Of a stretch of 64,000 bases of DNA, positions 24,234 to 31,837 are shown piece after piece (position 1 is the first letter of the stretch; every line of letters starts with the position of its first letter). The notes under the pieces were generated by a model, which had not been told where the DNA came from, searched no databases, and saw only the letters and a list, made by a program, of their open reading frames with translations. The translations under genes were made by a program, and so were the position numbers. The DNA lies in NCBI GenBank assembly GCA_019057475.1, contig DXJO01000046.1, positions 1 through 64,000 of the forward strand. Reading direction: 5' to 3'. The stretch is from Candidatus Thorarchaeota archaeon (lineage in GTDB: Archaea; Asgardarchaeota; Thorarchaeia; Thorarchaeales; Thorarchaeaceae).

Positions 24234-25592
24234 CTAGGGTGTCAATCTGTCACGGTCCCGTGGAAGGAGCGTTGCCTCCCTTATGTTCGGGATGCCAAGC
24301 AGCTGCATCGTCAGACGTTCTACCCCCAACCCAAGACCTCCATGAGGCGGAGCGCCATACTTGAACGGGTCAAGATAGAATGCGAATGCATCAGGGTTGA
24401 AGCCTTTGGTCTTGAATCTCTCGACAAGTAAGTCATAGAGATGTATGCGCTGTCCACCCGTGGTGATTTCCATGCCTTTGTATGTGAGGTCGAAACTCTC
24501 TGTCATGCCCTCGTCGGTCATACTGGGCATTGTATAGGCGGGCCTGAGCTCCAGAGGATAGTGGGTAATGAAGACCATGTCAGTACCGAACTTTTCTGGG
24601 AACATCTTGCCAAGAATACGTTCGGCCTCAGGATCAAGATCATCCGTGATGGACAGGTCTTTGCCAGCCTCATTAAGCAAGTCAACGGCTTCAGCATACT
24701 TGACTCGTTTGAATGGGAGCTTTGGTACCTCAATCTCAACTTCCAAAGTCTCAAGTTGCTCAGCCATGGCTTCTCGTGTCTTTGTGAATGAATGGTGGAG
24801 CATGTTCTCCTCCATCTTCATGACATCGTCTACATCTCGAATCCAAGCCATCTCAAAGTCGAAGGACGTATACTCGTTGATGTGACGTCTTGTGTTGTGC
24901 TTCTCGGCACGGAATACCGGGGCAATCTCAAAGACGCGACCAAAGCCAGCTAGTAGCATCAGTTGCTTGTAGAACTGCGGACTCTGAGCTAGATACGCCT
25001 TTTTCTCAAAATACTTGACCTCGAAGAGGTTGGCGCCACCCTCGGTAGCTTCTACCACAAGCTTCGGTGTATGAATCTCAACAAACCTATTGTCTTCTAG
25101 ATATTCCCGAGCGAATCGCACCAAGGAATGTTGAATCCAAAATATCGCATTCACCGTTGGTTTCCGCAAGTCCAGAATCCGATGGTTCAATCGTGTATCT
25201 AGGTCGATATCCACTTTTCCTTCCACTACATCGATTGGTAGACGCTCAGCAGTGTTGATGATACGAATTCCGGTGGGAATGACCTCTGCGCCTGACGCTA
25301 CCTGCTTCGCTGCAACGACCTTACCTCGGATTGCTAGGGCGTACTCTGGCTTGAGAGTCCCAGAGGTCTCAAAGACTTCTTCTGAAACCTTCTTCTGCGG
25401 AAGTGTAATCTGGACTGTGCCATATTCATCTCGAAGGACGATGAACTTGATTCGTCCCTTGTTTCGGAGTATGTGCATCCAACCCACTAGGGTCACGTCT
25501 TGTCCGTCAAGATCTGGACCAATCTGGTTGCTGTAGTGGGTTCTGGTCCAATCATTAAGTGGTTCGACATCTGCTTTCTTGTAGAAATCCAT
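24234..25592 (-). CDS. aspS: Aspartyl-tRNA synthetase, archaeal type
   Basis: A class II synthetase of 452 aa with an N-terminal OB-fold anticodon domain (VTLVGWMHILRNKGRIKFIVL) and a catalytic core. Motif 2 is FEIAPVFRAEKHNTRRHINE and motif 3 is GLGLGVERLTMQLLGI. The short archaeal form without the bacterial GAD insertion is clear. Whether it is discriminating or also makes Asp-tRNA-Asn cannot be told by eye; archaea often use the non-discriminating form with GatCAB. The first 17 or so codons and the upstream region recur in a diverged, frameshifted copy at 27061-27170. Confidence 0.95.
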   Translation of the reverse strand: MDFYKKADVEPLNDWTRTHYSNQIGPDLDGQDVTLVGWMHILRNKGRIKFIVLRDEYGTVQITLPQKKVSEEVFETSGTLKPEYALAIRGKVVAAKQVASGAEVIPTGIRIINTAERLPIDVVEGKVDIDLDTRLNHRILDLRKPTVNAIFWIQHSLVRFAREYLEDNRFVEIHTPKLVVEATEGGANLFEVKYFEKKAYLAQSPQFYKQLMLLAGFGRVFEIAPVFRAEKHNTRRHINEYTSFDFEMAWIRDVDDVMKMEENMLHHSFTKTREAMAEQLETLEVEIEVPKLPFKRVKYAEAVDLLNEAGKDLSITDDLDPEAERILGKMFPEKFGTDMVFITHYPLELRPAYTMPSMTDEGMTESFDLTYKGMEITTGGQRIHLYDLLVERFKTKGFNPDAFAFYLDPFKYGAPPHGGLGLGVERLTMQLLGIPNIREATLLPRDRDRLTP

Positions 25593-25650
25593 AGGTCTCG
25601 CCTCGTTCTACAGTCTACCAACTCGGACCCTGCAGCATTATGAGGCTTTT
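25540..25650 (-). repeat. Direct repeat, unit 1: aspS 5' end and upstream
   Basis: This segment (aspS codons 1-17 plus about 58 bases upstream) is repeated in the same orientation at 27061-27170 with roughly 83 percent identity by hand alignment and one single-base gap. It bounds the AT-rich DUF3795 segment on the left. Confidence 0.85.
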
Positions 25651-25813
25651 GGAACTCAAGCGTATGGAAGGGATATTGGAGATGATTCTCTTCCAACCAG
25701 TGAGTACCAAGCATGCTTCATGGCGACAATGAGCGAATACGTTTGAAGACCCTTGAATTGGCTTCAAGAGGATACAAGATACTTGCAGAACGATTCTTGA
25801 GATAATGCAATCT

Positions 25814-25834
25814 CGTGCTATAATAAATCATATA
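25814..25834 (+). promoter_or_regulatory. TATA-rich promoter candidate for the DUF3795 gene
   Basis: The stretch tataataaatcatatatag is a strong archaeal TATA-like region. TSS placement 25 bases on gives a leader of about 15 bases before ATG 25868, or very near ATG 25843 of a short overlapping frame. Confidence 0.5.
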
Positions 25835-25842
25835 TAGATTAC

Positions 25843-25863
25843 ATGAAACAACGTATTGGCCAG
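25843..25863 (+). repeat. Short direct repeat (MKQRI box), unit 1
   Basis: ATGAAACAACGTATTGGCCA recurs with three mismatches as ATGAAACAGCGTATTGCCAA at 26863-26883. The two units sit immediately before and at the end of the DUF3795 coding sequence. In this unit the frame reads MKQRI and stops after 18 codons, overlapping the DUF3795 start. Confidence 0.45.
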
Positions 25864-25867
25864 TTGA

Positions 25868-26866
25868 ATGGGAGATCTCTACTCGAAATGCGGATGTAAC
25901 TGCGGAGTCTGTCCACTCTTTAAACAGAACTTAAAGACAAAGGCGGACAGAATTCGAACAGCGGAAGGAATGAAATTCATCGGATGGAATCCCACCGCGG
26001 AGAAATTGAAGGCGTGTAGTGGATGTCAGAGTAGTAGTGGGTTTACCTATATTGCGAAATGTAGGGTGCGTATGTGTGCGAAATTTAACAACTTCAAGAC
26101 ATGTGCGAACTGCTCGATATTTCCTTGTTCTGAAGTACCCCAAGTATCCATTGCAGATCCTGTTTCATTCCGAGAACAACGAGAGAAAGCACTGGGTCAG
26201 GAAATCTCTGAGGAGGATTTCCGAGCGTATATTGAGGTGTATGCTGGGATGGATCACCTCAAAGTGATACGCCGTGGTTTAGCTGATTCTGAGATTAATG
26301 AAATCGAACGATTACCGCCCCTATCTTCGCGAACCACGAATGTACCCGAGGGTCTTGCAGATGAGAGTCTTCTATCATTGCACTCTTTTCTTACCGAAAT
26401 GAAAACGTCCAAGATGGGCTTGAAAAACACCGATGTCTATGCTGTTCAACAAACTCAGAAGAAAAGAATAGAGAAGCTATTTCGGTTTTTGTGGCTTGTT
26501 GGTAGACATGGAAGATACAATGATGATGAATCTTCGCTCGTGATTGACAGTATCACTTATTTTGACAGTAAGGAGGGAAAAATTCCAGCAACAGAAGATG
26601 AAATGAAACTCATTTTCAAGATGCTGAAGAAAGAGGGGGTGAAGGGTGAATTTGTTCCCCTAATAGACAAAGAATGGAAGACACCTTTAGGACATCTCAG
26701 GAAAAAAGAAAGCCGAAAAAAGAACCCCGCCTGGAAAATAAGGCTCATTGAAAAACCAGGAGGGCAAGATCTGTTATCTGCTCTGCAGAGTTACTCATTG
26801 GGATTGGACAAGCAGAAGGGTAAGAGAGCATATAGCGCATTTTCTAAAATCGATATGAGGAAATGA
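25868..26866 (+). CDS. DUF3795-domain, cysteine-rich protein
   Basis: The N-terminal 100 residues carry the DUF3795 pattern: CGCNCGVCPLFKQN, then ACSGCQSS, AKCRVRMCAKFNNF and CANCSIFPC, about a dozen cysteines that probably bind zinc or an iron-sulphur cluster. Residues 100-332 are mostly helical and charged, basic towards the end, and not recognised. DUF3795 proteins have no established function. Base composition is clearly more AT-rich than in neighbouring genes, and the gene is bounded by a repeated piece of aspS. Both suggest acquisition by transfer or rearrangement. Its stop overlaps a 23-codon ORF (ATGA). Confidence 0.75.
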   Translation: MGDLYSKCGCNCGVCPLFKQNLKTKADRIRTAEGMKFIGWNPTAEKLKACSGCQSSSGFTYIAKCRVRMCAKFNNFKTCANCSIFPCSEVPQVSIADPVSFREQREKALGQEISEEDFRAYIEVYAGMDHLKVIRRGLADSEINEIERLPPLSSRTTNVPEGLADESLLSLHSFLTEMKTSKMGLKNTDVYAVQQTQKKRIEKLFRFLWLVGRHGRYNDDESSLVIDSITYFDSKEGKIPATEDEMKLIFKMLKKEGVKGEFVPLIDKEWKTPLGHLRKKESRKKNPAWKIRLIEKPGGQDLLSALQSYSLGLDKQKGKRAYSAFSKIDMRK

Positions 26867-26934
26867 AACAGCGTATTGCCAAGATTGAGAAAGAAATTTC
26901 TCGCTTAAAACACCTATCCTTCTCCGAATCGTAA
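26863..26934 (+). CDS. Putative 23-aa peptide overlapping DUF3795 stop
   Basis: A short ORF begins inside the DUF3795 stop (ATGA) and encodes MKQRIAKIEKEISRLK plus a short polar tail. The sequence has heptad-like charged spacing that could form a small coiled-coil helix. Its first seven codons repeat the MKQRI box upstream of the DUF3795 gene. It may be real or a rearrangement scar; the evidence is weak. Confidence 0.25.
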   Translation: MKQRIAKIEKEISRLKHLSFSES

Positions 26935-27060
26935 CGACCAACATTGATGATGGTCATAGTATCATCAAAGGGCCAGAATGAATCCGTAGACAGAATAACT
27001 GTAACCAGTACAGTTTCATAAGTCACAGACACTGCTTAAGGTAGTAAATCAATGCGGCGA

Positions 27061-27170
27061 GTTCGGGTCCAGTCATCAAGTGGTTCAACATCTGTTCTCT
27101 CGTAGAATCCATCGGTTTCACTTTGTTTTACAGTCTACCAACTTGAGCCCTGCAGCATTATGAGAGTTTT
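27061..27170 (-). pseudogene. Diverged, frameshifted copy of the aspS 5' end
   Basis: The second unit of the aspS repeat. The start ATG (27112-27110) survives, but one deleted base shifts the frame. Reading past the deletion gives FYERTDVEPLDDWTRT, against FYKKADVEPLNDWTRT in aspS, then divergence and a stop. Most differences are silent or conservative, so this copy was once under coding selection and is not a fresh duplication. The surrounding 311-base gap (26935-27245) holds only this remnant and no intact gene. Confidence 0.8.
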
Positions 27171-27245
27171 ACAGAAGAGGCGTTTCGAAGCTAAAGAAAG
27201 AGAAAACGTGAACAGCTGCAATACAGTCCACGTTTCCATACTGAA

Positions 27246-27458
27246 TCACATAGGCGCCGAAACAAGCTCGAATACCTTCTCCCGCGCGTCCCTCTCATGC
27301 TCTTGCTCCTCAATGAGACCTAGGTCCTTCAGTCGACTCAAACCATAGTTGACTGTTCTCGGAGGCAAGAATGTGCTACTGATTAGGTCTCGCCGGGACA
27401 TCCGGCGCTTACCCTTAAGAAGCACGTACAGAAACTTCGCGGAAGGAGGTAGTGACAA
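27246..27458 (-). CDS. Small winged-helix regulator, 70 aa
   Basis: The whole protein is one winged-helix domain. SAKFLYVLLKGKRRMSRRDL is followed by the recognition helix FLPPRTVNYGLSRLKDLGLI and a wing with EEQEHERDAREKVFELV. This is the compact MarR-like form common in archaea. It is complete, with a normal start at 27458, and lies between the aspS remnant and the alpha/beta hydrolase gene. A Gly/Ala-rich effector domain is absent, so it probably acts as a simple dimeric DNA-binding protein. Confidence 0.7.
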   Translation of the reverse strand: MSLPPSAKFLYVLLKGKRRMSRRDLISSTFLPPRTVNYGLSRLKDLGLIEEQEHERDAREKVFELVSAPM

Positions 27459-27598
27459 GAATGAGCGTCTGGCAAACGTGATCCCACCTTAGAGTTGTTG
27501 CCATATCGAATTGTACCTCCTATTTGTTTTGCTCAACCAGAACGGATTCATAGATAAGCCTTAGCATTCATTCTGTCCTTGCAAAAGAGGAAGATTTC

Positions 27599-28252
27599 AT
27601 GTACTCCTTTGGTAGCCTGAAAATTAAAGGTCACGCGGATGAACCAGTTCCCAACACGCTCTACAGACAGAAAATTGAAACTGAACAGACGGCGATTGTC
27701 TTTCCGGGTTTTGGGTACACATGTCAAATGCCATTGCTCTTCTACTCAATAGAGGTGCTTCTGCAAAAGGGATTGAATGTGCTGACAGTGGAGTACAACT
27801 ACTCAAGGAATGTCCAGTTTCGTGCACTATCGAAAGAAGAACAGACTGGGTGGCTGCATGCCGACGTGGAAGCGTCATATCGTGCCGCTCAGAATCAGGG
27901 ATACTCAAATATCGTCACTCTTATCGGGAAGTCCCTGGGGACCAGAGCTATTGCGCATCTACTGAGAGAGCACTCAGAGTTGGAGAATGCGAAGATTGTC
28001 TGGCTTACTCCACTCATCAAAGACCAGGACTTACGCGAGCAAATCGCAAGCCATAAGGCGGGGAATCTTATCGCCATAGGCACGGCAGACCCACATTGCG
28101 ATGTGGACATCTTGTCTTCGTTGCAGGATAATCCAAGGATAAGTGTGGTTCTCATTGAAGATGGAGATCATGGGCTTCAGGTTCAAGATGACCTGAATCG
28201 ATCTCTTGAGGCATTGAGCAAGGTTATAGCATCCGTGAATCAGTTTCTCTAA
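27599..28252 (+). CDS. Alpha/beta hydrolase-fold protein
   Basis: The 217-aa product fits a small alpha/beta hydrolase. Strand TAIVFPGFGYTCQMPLLFY provides the oxyanion-hole region, VLTVEYNYS the next strand, and TLIGKSLGTRAIAHLL the nucleophile elbow (GKSLG, Ser). IAIGTADPHCD gives a plausible acidic residue and EDGDHGLQ a histidine, completing the triad. The type with GxSxG written GKSLG is common in small archaeal/bacterial esterase-like proteins of unknown substrate. The gene stands alone behind its own promoter region. Confidence 0.75.
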   Translation: MYSFGSLKIKGHADEPVPNTLYRQKIETEQTAIVFPGFGYTCQMPLLFYSIEVLLQKGLNVLTVEYNYSRNVQFRALSKEEQTGWLHADVEASYRAAQNQGYSNIVTLIGKSLGTRAIAHLLREHSELENAKIVWLTPLIKDQDLREQIASHKAGNLIAIGTADPHCDVDILSSLQDNPRISVVLIEDGDHGLQVQDDLNRSLEALSKVIASVNQFL

Positions 28253-28555
28253 GAGCCTGGTCTAGCACCGACTGTGTGTGGACCCAAAGCATAATTCGGT
28301 AAGTGTCGAAGAAGGAGCCCTTGGTTTCACACCAGTTATATAGCGGCACCTTCAGCGTGTATTCGTCCTTGTAAGCTACCAAGAATTAGGATTTCTATTC
28401 ATGACAGACACGCGTCATATGAGTAGAGTGAGAATTCAGTATTGTTTTTCTTTCACTGGCTTTTCGCCATCTACGCGTGTGGCCTTCGCTCATGAATGAA
28501 TCCTTCTTGGAGGCACCTAGGATGCAAAAACGCAAGAAATGGAGTGTAAGCGAAT
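28253..28555. other. Non-coding gap with possible promoter and inverted repeat
   Basis: This 303-base stretch has no convincing gene. It holds ttatatag at 28336-28343 as a TATA-like element and an imperfect dyad ATGAC/GTCAT around 28401-28418. A T-rich run follows near 28441-28452 and could end a transcript from the left. A 27-codon ORF near 28492 overlaps the next start and is not convincing. Confidence 0.35.
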
Positions 28556-28885
28556 ATGGCAGATCTTAAAGAAATTAGCAAGATTCTAGTTATGCTTGGT
28601 GGTATCCTCGGAGTACTCTTCGGAATCATGAAAGCCCTGTTGATCACCGGTTGGGGATGGGTTAGCTTCCCGCTCCTCGCCCTAGGAGGCGTTGTCGAGG
28701 GAATAATCCTTATCGTCGTTTCACTGATTGTACTTGCCACGAGCGGAGTTGTAAAGATCCCAGCTCTGAAGTTCGATAACAACTGGATTATCCTGTTGAT
28801 TCTAGGCATCGTGATGTGGATCTTCGGCGGCGACTTGGGTTCAATTCTAGTCATAGTCGGCGCAATACTACTTGTAGTCAAATAG
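28556..28885 (+). CDS. Small four-helix membrane protein, 109 aa
   Basis: Almost entirely hydrophobic, with four predicted helices: ILVMLGGILGVLFGIMKALL, then VSFPLLALGGVVEGIILIVV, then the region before IPALKFDNN, and IILLILGIVMWIFGGDLG with a final short segment. Glycine-rich helices suggest tight packing. No family recognised; similar small membrane proteins of unknown role are common in Asgard genomes. It is followed by a strong terminator-like hairpin. Confidence 0.55.
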   Translation: MADLKEISKILVMLGGILGVLFGIMKALLITGWGWVSFPLLALGGVVEGIILIVVSLIVLATSGVVKIPALKFDNNWIILLILGIVMWIFGGDLGSILVIVGAILLVVK

Positions 28886-28940
28886 GTAGGTTGCTCATGC
28901 CCCGCGTCCTAAATGGGGCATGGGCTACCTTTCTTTTTCT
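28886..28940 (+). terminator. Hairpin with T-rich tail, probable terminator
   Basis: Directly after the stop of the 109-aa gene, CTCATGCCCC pairs with GGGGCATGGG around an 11-base loop, and the outer GGTAG pairs with CTACC. The stem is followed by tttctttttctt. It lies between convergent genes and could serve both strands. Confidence 0.65.
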
Positions 28941-28986
28941 TGGTTTAACTACATAATAACCAGATGATTTTCTATTGCCGCGTGCG

Positions 28987-30348
28987 CTATGCGCTCTGAG
29001 AGATCGCCTTATCGAGCCGGTCAATTACGTCATCTATCTCCTCGTTCGTGATGACATAGCTTGGAGTCAATCGTAGTGTGTTCAGTCCCGAACCAAGCAT
29101 CCACAATTTCTGCTTCTGAACCGCATTCTTGACAACACGGTTTCTAATCTTAGGAGCCTTCTCTTTGGACTTCTTATCTTTCACGAATTCCACGCCAACC
29201 ATCAGCCCCAATCCGCGGACATCTCCAACGACTTCGTATTTGTCCTTGAGTTCCTCTAGGCGTTTCAACAGATAGGCACCCTTCTCGGCGTTATTCTTGA
29301 GAAAATCTCCGTCCTCCAAATGTTTGAGGATCCATAGTGATAGAAGTGCCATTTTAGGCTCTGCTGAAAACGTTTCAGAATGACGGGTCGGACCTGAAAA
29401 CATCGGAGCAGGACCAATCGATGCGCCCATCGGATAACCCGCACCCAGGGCCTTGCCCATCGACATGTAATCAGGAACAACATCATGGTTCTCAATCGCG
29501 AACATCTTCCCAGTTCGACCCATCCCCGCTTGAACCTCGTCCGATATGAAGAACCCACCAACATCTCTTGTGACCTCATACATCCCCTTCACTGCTTTGG
29601 CGGGAGGAACTATGAGACCTCCTTCGCCGCATAGGGGTTCCATGACAGTGGCTGCGATGTCATTGCCCTCCAATTGTAGTGCGTACCGAAGAGCTTCAAC
29701 GCATTCTACATTACAGTCCTCAACATTCTGACCATATGGACAGCGGTAGCAGTAAGGATAGAAAACTCGAATGACATCGACACCTTGCGGATAGCCTGAT
29801 TTGTGCTTGGAGTTGGAGGCGGTGAGCGCCATTGCGTAACCAGTCCGTCCATGGAAAGCAGGTCTAAAGCCCACGAACCTCTGCTTGCCTGAGAGATCCA
29901 TTGCAGACTTCATGCAACCTTCGACTGCACGTCCGCCAGAGGTCGTGAAGACAACTTGTCTCTTCTGATTGCTTGGCGCCATCTTGCCGAGCTTCTCAGC
30001 AAGCAGAGTCTGCGGTATGCCGTCAAAGTCAGCGCCTGGAAACTCGCGCACCACATCATTGATGCTGGCTTCGAAATCAAGGAGTGGTTTGTATCTCAGT
30101 CCGAAAGCCCGAACAGCTACACCTCCGGTGACATCAAGATATTCCGTGCCTTCGATATCGTAGATTGTTGTTCCATGACCACAAGTATGGTCAAGACATC
30201 CGTAGACTTCGCGATCCTGTGTGGTGAGGGCTAAGCTCTCAGCACCACGCTTCTTCCAGTAATCGTTGGTCATTGTCTCCTGTGATATATCGTCGAACCC
30301 TAAGTCCTTGATAATCTGAATATGCTTCTCGTCCATTGCCACAACCAT
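28987..30348 (-). CDS. Class III PLP-dependent aminotransferase
   Basis: A 453-aa fold-type I enzyme of the acetylornithine/4-aminobutyrate aminotransferase group. Visible features: YLDVTGGVAVRAFG near the N terminus, TTSGGRAVEGCMKSA for phosphate binding, FRPAFHGRTGYAMALT, the Asp in ISDEVQAGMGRTGK that contacts the PLP ring nitrogen, and the Schiff-base lysine in SMGKALGAGYPMGA. The Cys-rich YCYRCPYGQNVEDCNVEC insertion is typical of archaeal relatives annotated as GABA or (S)-amino acid aminotransferases. The substrate cannot be set by eye. Starts at ATG 30348 or the nearby Met at residue 5 are possible. Confidence 0.85.
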   Translation of the reverse strand: MVVAMDEKHIQIIKDLGFDDISQETMTNDYWKKRGAESLALTTQDREVYGCLDHTCGHGTTIYDIEGTEYLDVTGGVAVRAFGLRYKPLLDFEASINDVVREFPGADFDGIPQTLLAEKLGKMAPSNQKRQVVFTTSGGRAVEGCMKSAMDLSGKQRFVGFRPAFHGRTGYAMALTASNSKHKSGYPQGVDVIRVFYPYCYRCPYGQNVEDCNVECVEALRYALQLEGNDIAATVMEPLCGEGGLIVPPAKAVKGMYEVTRDVGGFFISDEVQAGMGRTGKMFAIENHDVVPDYMSMGKALGAGYPMGASIGPAPMFSGPTRHSETFSAEPKMALLSLWILKHLEDGDFLKNNAEKGAYLLKRLEELKDKYEVVGDVRGLGLMVGVEFVKDKKSKEKAPKIRNRVVKNAVQKQKLWMLGSGLNTLRLTPSYVITNEEIDDVIDRLDKAISQSA

Positions 30349-30422
30349 CCTTGGAGGGACGAGCCAAACCTAGCAACACCGCATTATCTAATTTGTGATG
30401 AGGGCTAGGGAGCTTTCTAGCG

Positions 30423-30791
30423 CTACTTGCTGAACAACATCAGAAGCCCTGCAAGAAGAATCATGAATCCTGCAAGAGTACCTATATTCGTCAACCACCC
30501 AATGACGTCGAACGTGAGATTGCCAACGATTATGATGATTGATAAGAACCCGAAAAGAGCAAGAAGGGCTCCGGATTTTCCCACCTTCCACGACACAAAG
30601 CCACTAGCATCAAATGATAGAACAACCATCAAGATTAGAGCAATTCCTTGGATAAGAACCACAAGTCCGTTGATGTCACCACCTGAAAAGGTGTTGAGTC
30701 CGCCAATGATCATTTGTATTGCGAAATACGCAAGAACTATGCCGCCAAGAACTGTGTATCCCTGTGCGGCACCATCAGCCTTACAGCCCAT
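30423..30791 (-). CDS. Hypothetical four-helix membrane protein, 122 aa
   Basis: Four hydrophobic segments: GGIVLAYFAIQMIIGGL, NGLVVLIQGIALILMVVLSF, ALLALFGFLSIIIIVGNL and IGTLAGFMILLAGLLMLFS. The N terminus carries one Cys and is short. The layout (two hairpins) is like the 109-aa protein 1.5 kb away, but I see no clear sequence relation. Function unknown. Confidence 0.55.
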   Translation of the reverse strand: MGCKADGAAQGYTVLGGIVLAYFAIQMIIGGLNTFSGGDINGLVVLIQGIALILMVVLSFDASGFVSWKVGKSGALLALFGFLSIIIIVGNLTFDVIGWLTNIGTLAGFMILLAGLLMLFSK

Positions 30792-30952
30792 CTATATTAT
30801 GTTTCCTTGGGGACCAAGCCCCTTTCAGAAATCGCTATGCTATCGGTACATAAACCGTTTGGATGAGTGCGGGACGTATTCCTCCCTGTAATACATAGGA
30901 TTGTATTCTTGATGTTCCACGCTCATATGACGTCAATATTGATTCGTAAGAG

Positions 30953-31825
30953 GTGGCCACTACGAGATATCCCACATACGAGGGAAACAAAAGCACTGAA
31001 AAACCCGTTCGACTTGACAAGACTGAGGGTCATGTAGTCATAGAAGGGAGAGCCTATCCAGCCCGAGAGATTATAGAAGCACTCGCTCAGAGCGGATACA
31101 CAGAGCTTCGATCGGTTGGTGATGCTTTGGTGCTAGGTCGCCACCGGATCACGCCCATCTTCAAATCTGCAAAGGATAGAGCTATGGCATCCCTCTGTCA
31201 TGGGAGCTTGGCTTTCTGCTGCCCGCTGTCAAAACGATGTGCTGAGAGAGATAGAGCTTTGGAAGTCCTAGGTCTCACCATAGAAGAATATGAGAACCTG
31301 AAAGGCGATGCTCATTACAGATTCATAGACGCTGCCAGAGGCCTCTCATCGGCGGATGAGGCGCGACCCTACGATGTTCGAGGTATCACTGCAAACAGAC
31401 CGGCAGTCGACAGAGGATACGGGTCGGATGACTATCGAAGAGAATTCGACAGGCGTGATAGCGCACTCCATCGAAGAGATGTCGAGTCTGCTTCAAGACG
31501 GGACTACGGGTCCTATCGGAGCTCTAGTCATTCTGATCCCTACTCAGATTTGACCACAGCAATTCCATACTCTGAAAGCCATCGTAAGGACAAGCTGATG
31601 GATGAAATGCGTTCTAGTTCCTGTGACGTTTCAATCCAATCCTCATGCGGCAGCAGAACAGATGAGGCGGTAGAAGGTCTGGGTGCGTTATTCATGCAGG
31701 GTGAACTAAGCCCATTCAATGATGATACCAGAGATGACAGTTCGTCACCTAGCTTCTGTTTCTCTTGTGGTCGAACGATAAGAATGGGAATCAAGGTTTG
31801 TCCCTATTGTGGAGCGACTCAGTGA
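30953..31825 (+). CDS. Hypothetical protein with cysteine cluster, Arg/Tyr-rich linker and C-terminal zinc ribbon
   Basis: The GTG start gives 290 aa. Residues 20-115 form a soluble domain with EGRAYPAREIIEALAQSGYT and a cysteine cluster MASLCHGSLAFCCPLSKRCAE, followed by ALEVLGLTIEEYENLKGD. This cluster could bind a metal. Residues 130-215 are an Arg/Asp/Tyr/Ser-rich low-complexity region with RDYGSYR, a heptapeptide that also occurs in the B-box/GRAM protein. The C terminus is a zinc ribbon, CFSCGRTIRMGIKVCPYCG. No family recognised with confidence. The shared motif hints at a common partner or interaction site. Confidence 0.6.
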   Translation: MATTRYPTYEGNKSTEKPVRLDKTEGHVVIEGRAYPAREIIEALAQSGYTELRSVGDALVLGRHRITPIFKSAKDRAMASLCHGSLAFCCPLSKRCAERDRALEVLGLTIEEYENLKGDAHYRFIDAARGLSSADEARPYDVRGITANRPAVDRGYGSDDYRREFDRRDSALHRRDVESASRRDYGSYRSSSHSDPYSDLTTAIPYSESHRKDKLMDEMRSSSCDVSIQSSCGSRTDEAVEGLGALFMQGELSPFNDDTRDDSSSPSFCFSCGRTIRMGIKVCPYCGATQ

Positions 31826-31837
31826 CAGAAATGAAGC

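Noticed and set aside
28471-28881. Minus-strand 136-aa ORF opposite the 109-aa membrane protein
   Set aside because: Rich in Ile, Ser, Thr and Pro in the way antisense frames of hydrophobic genes are; no motif.
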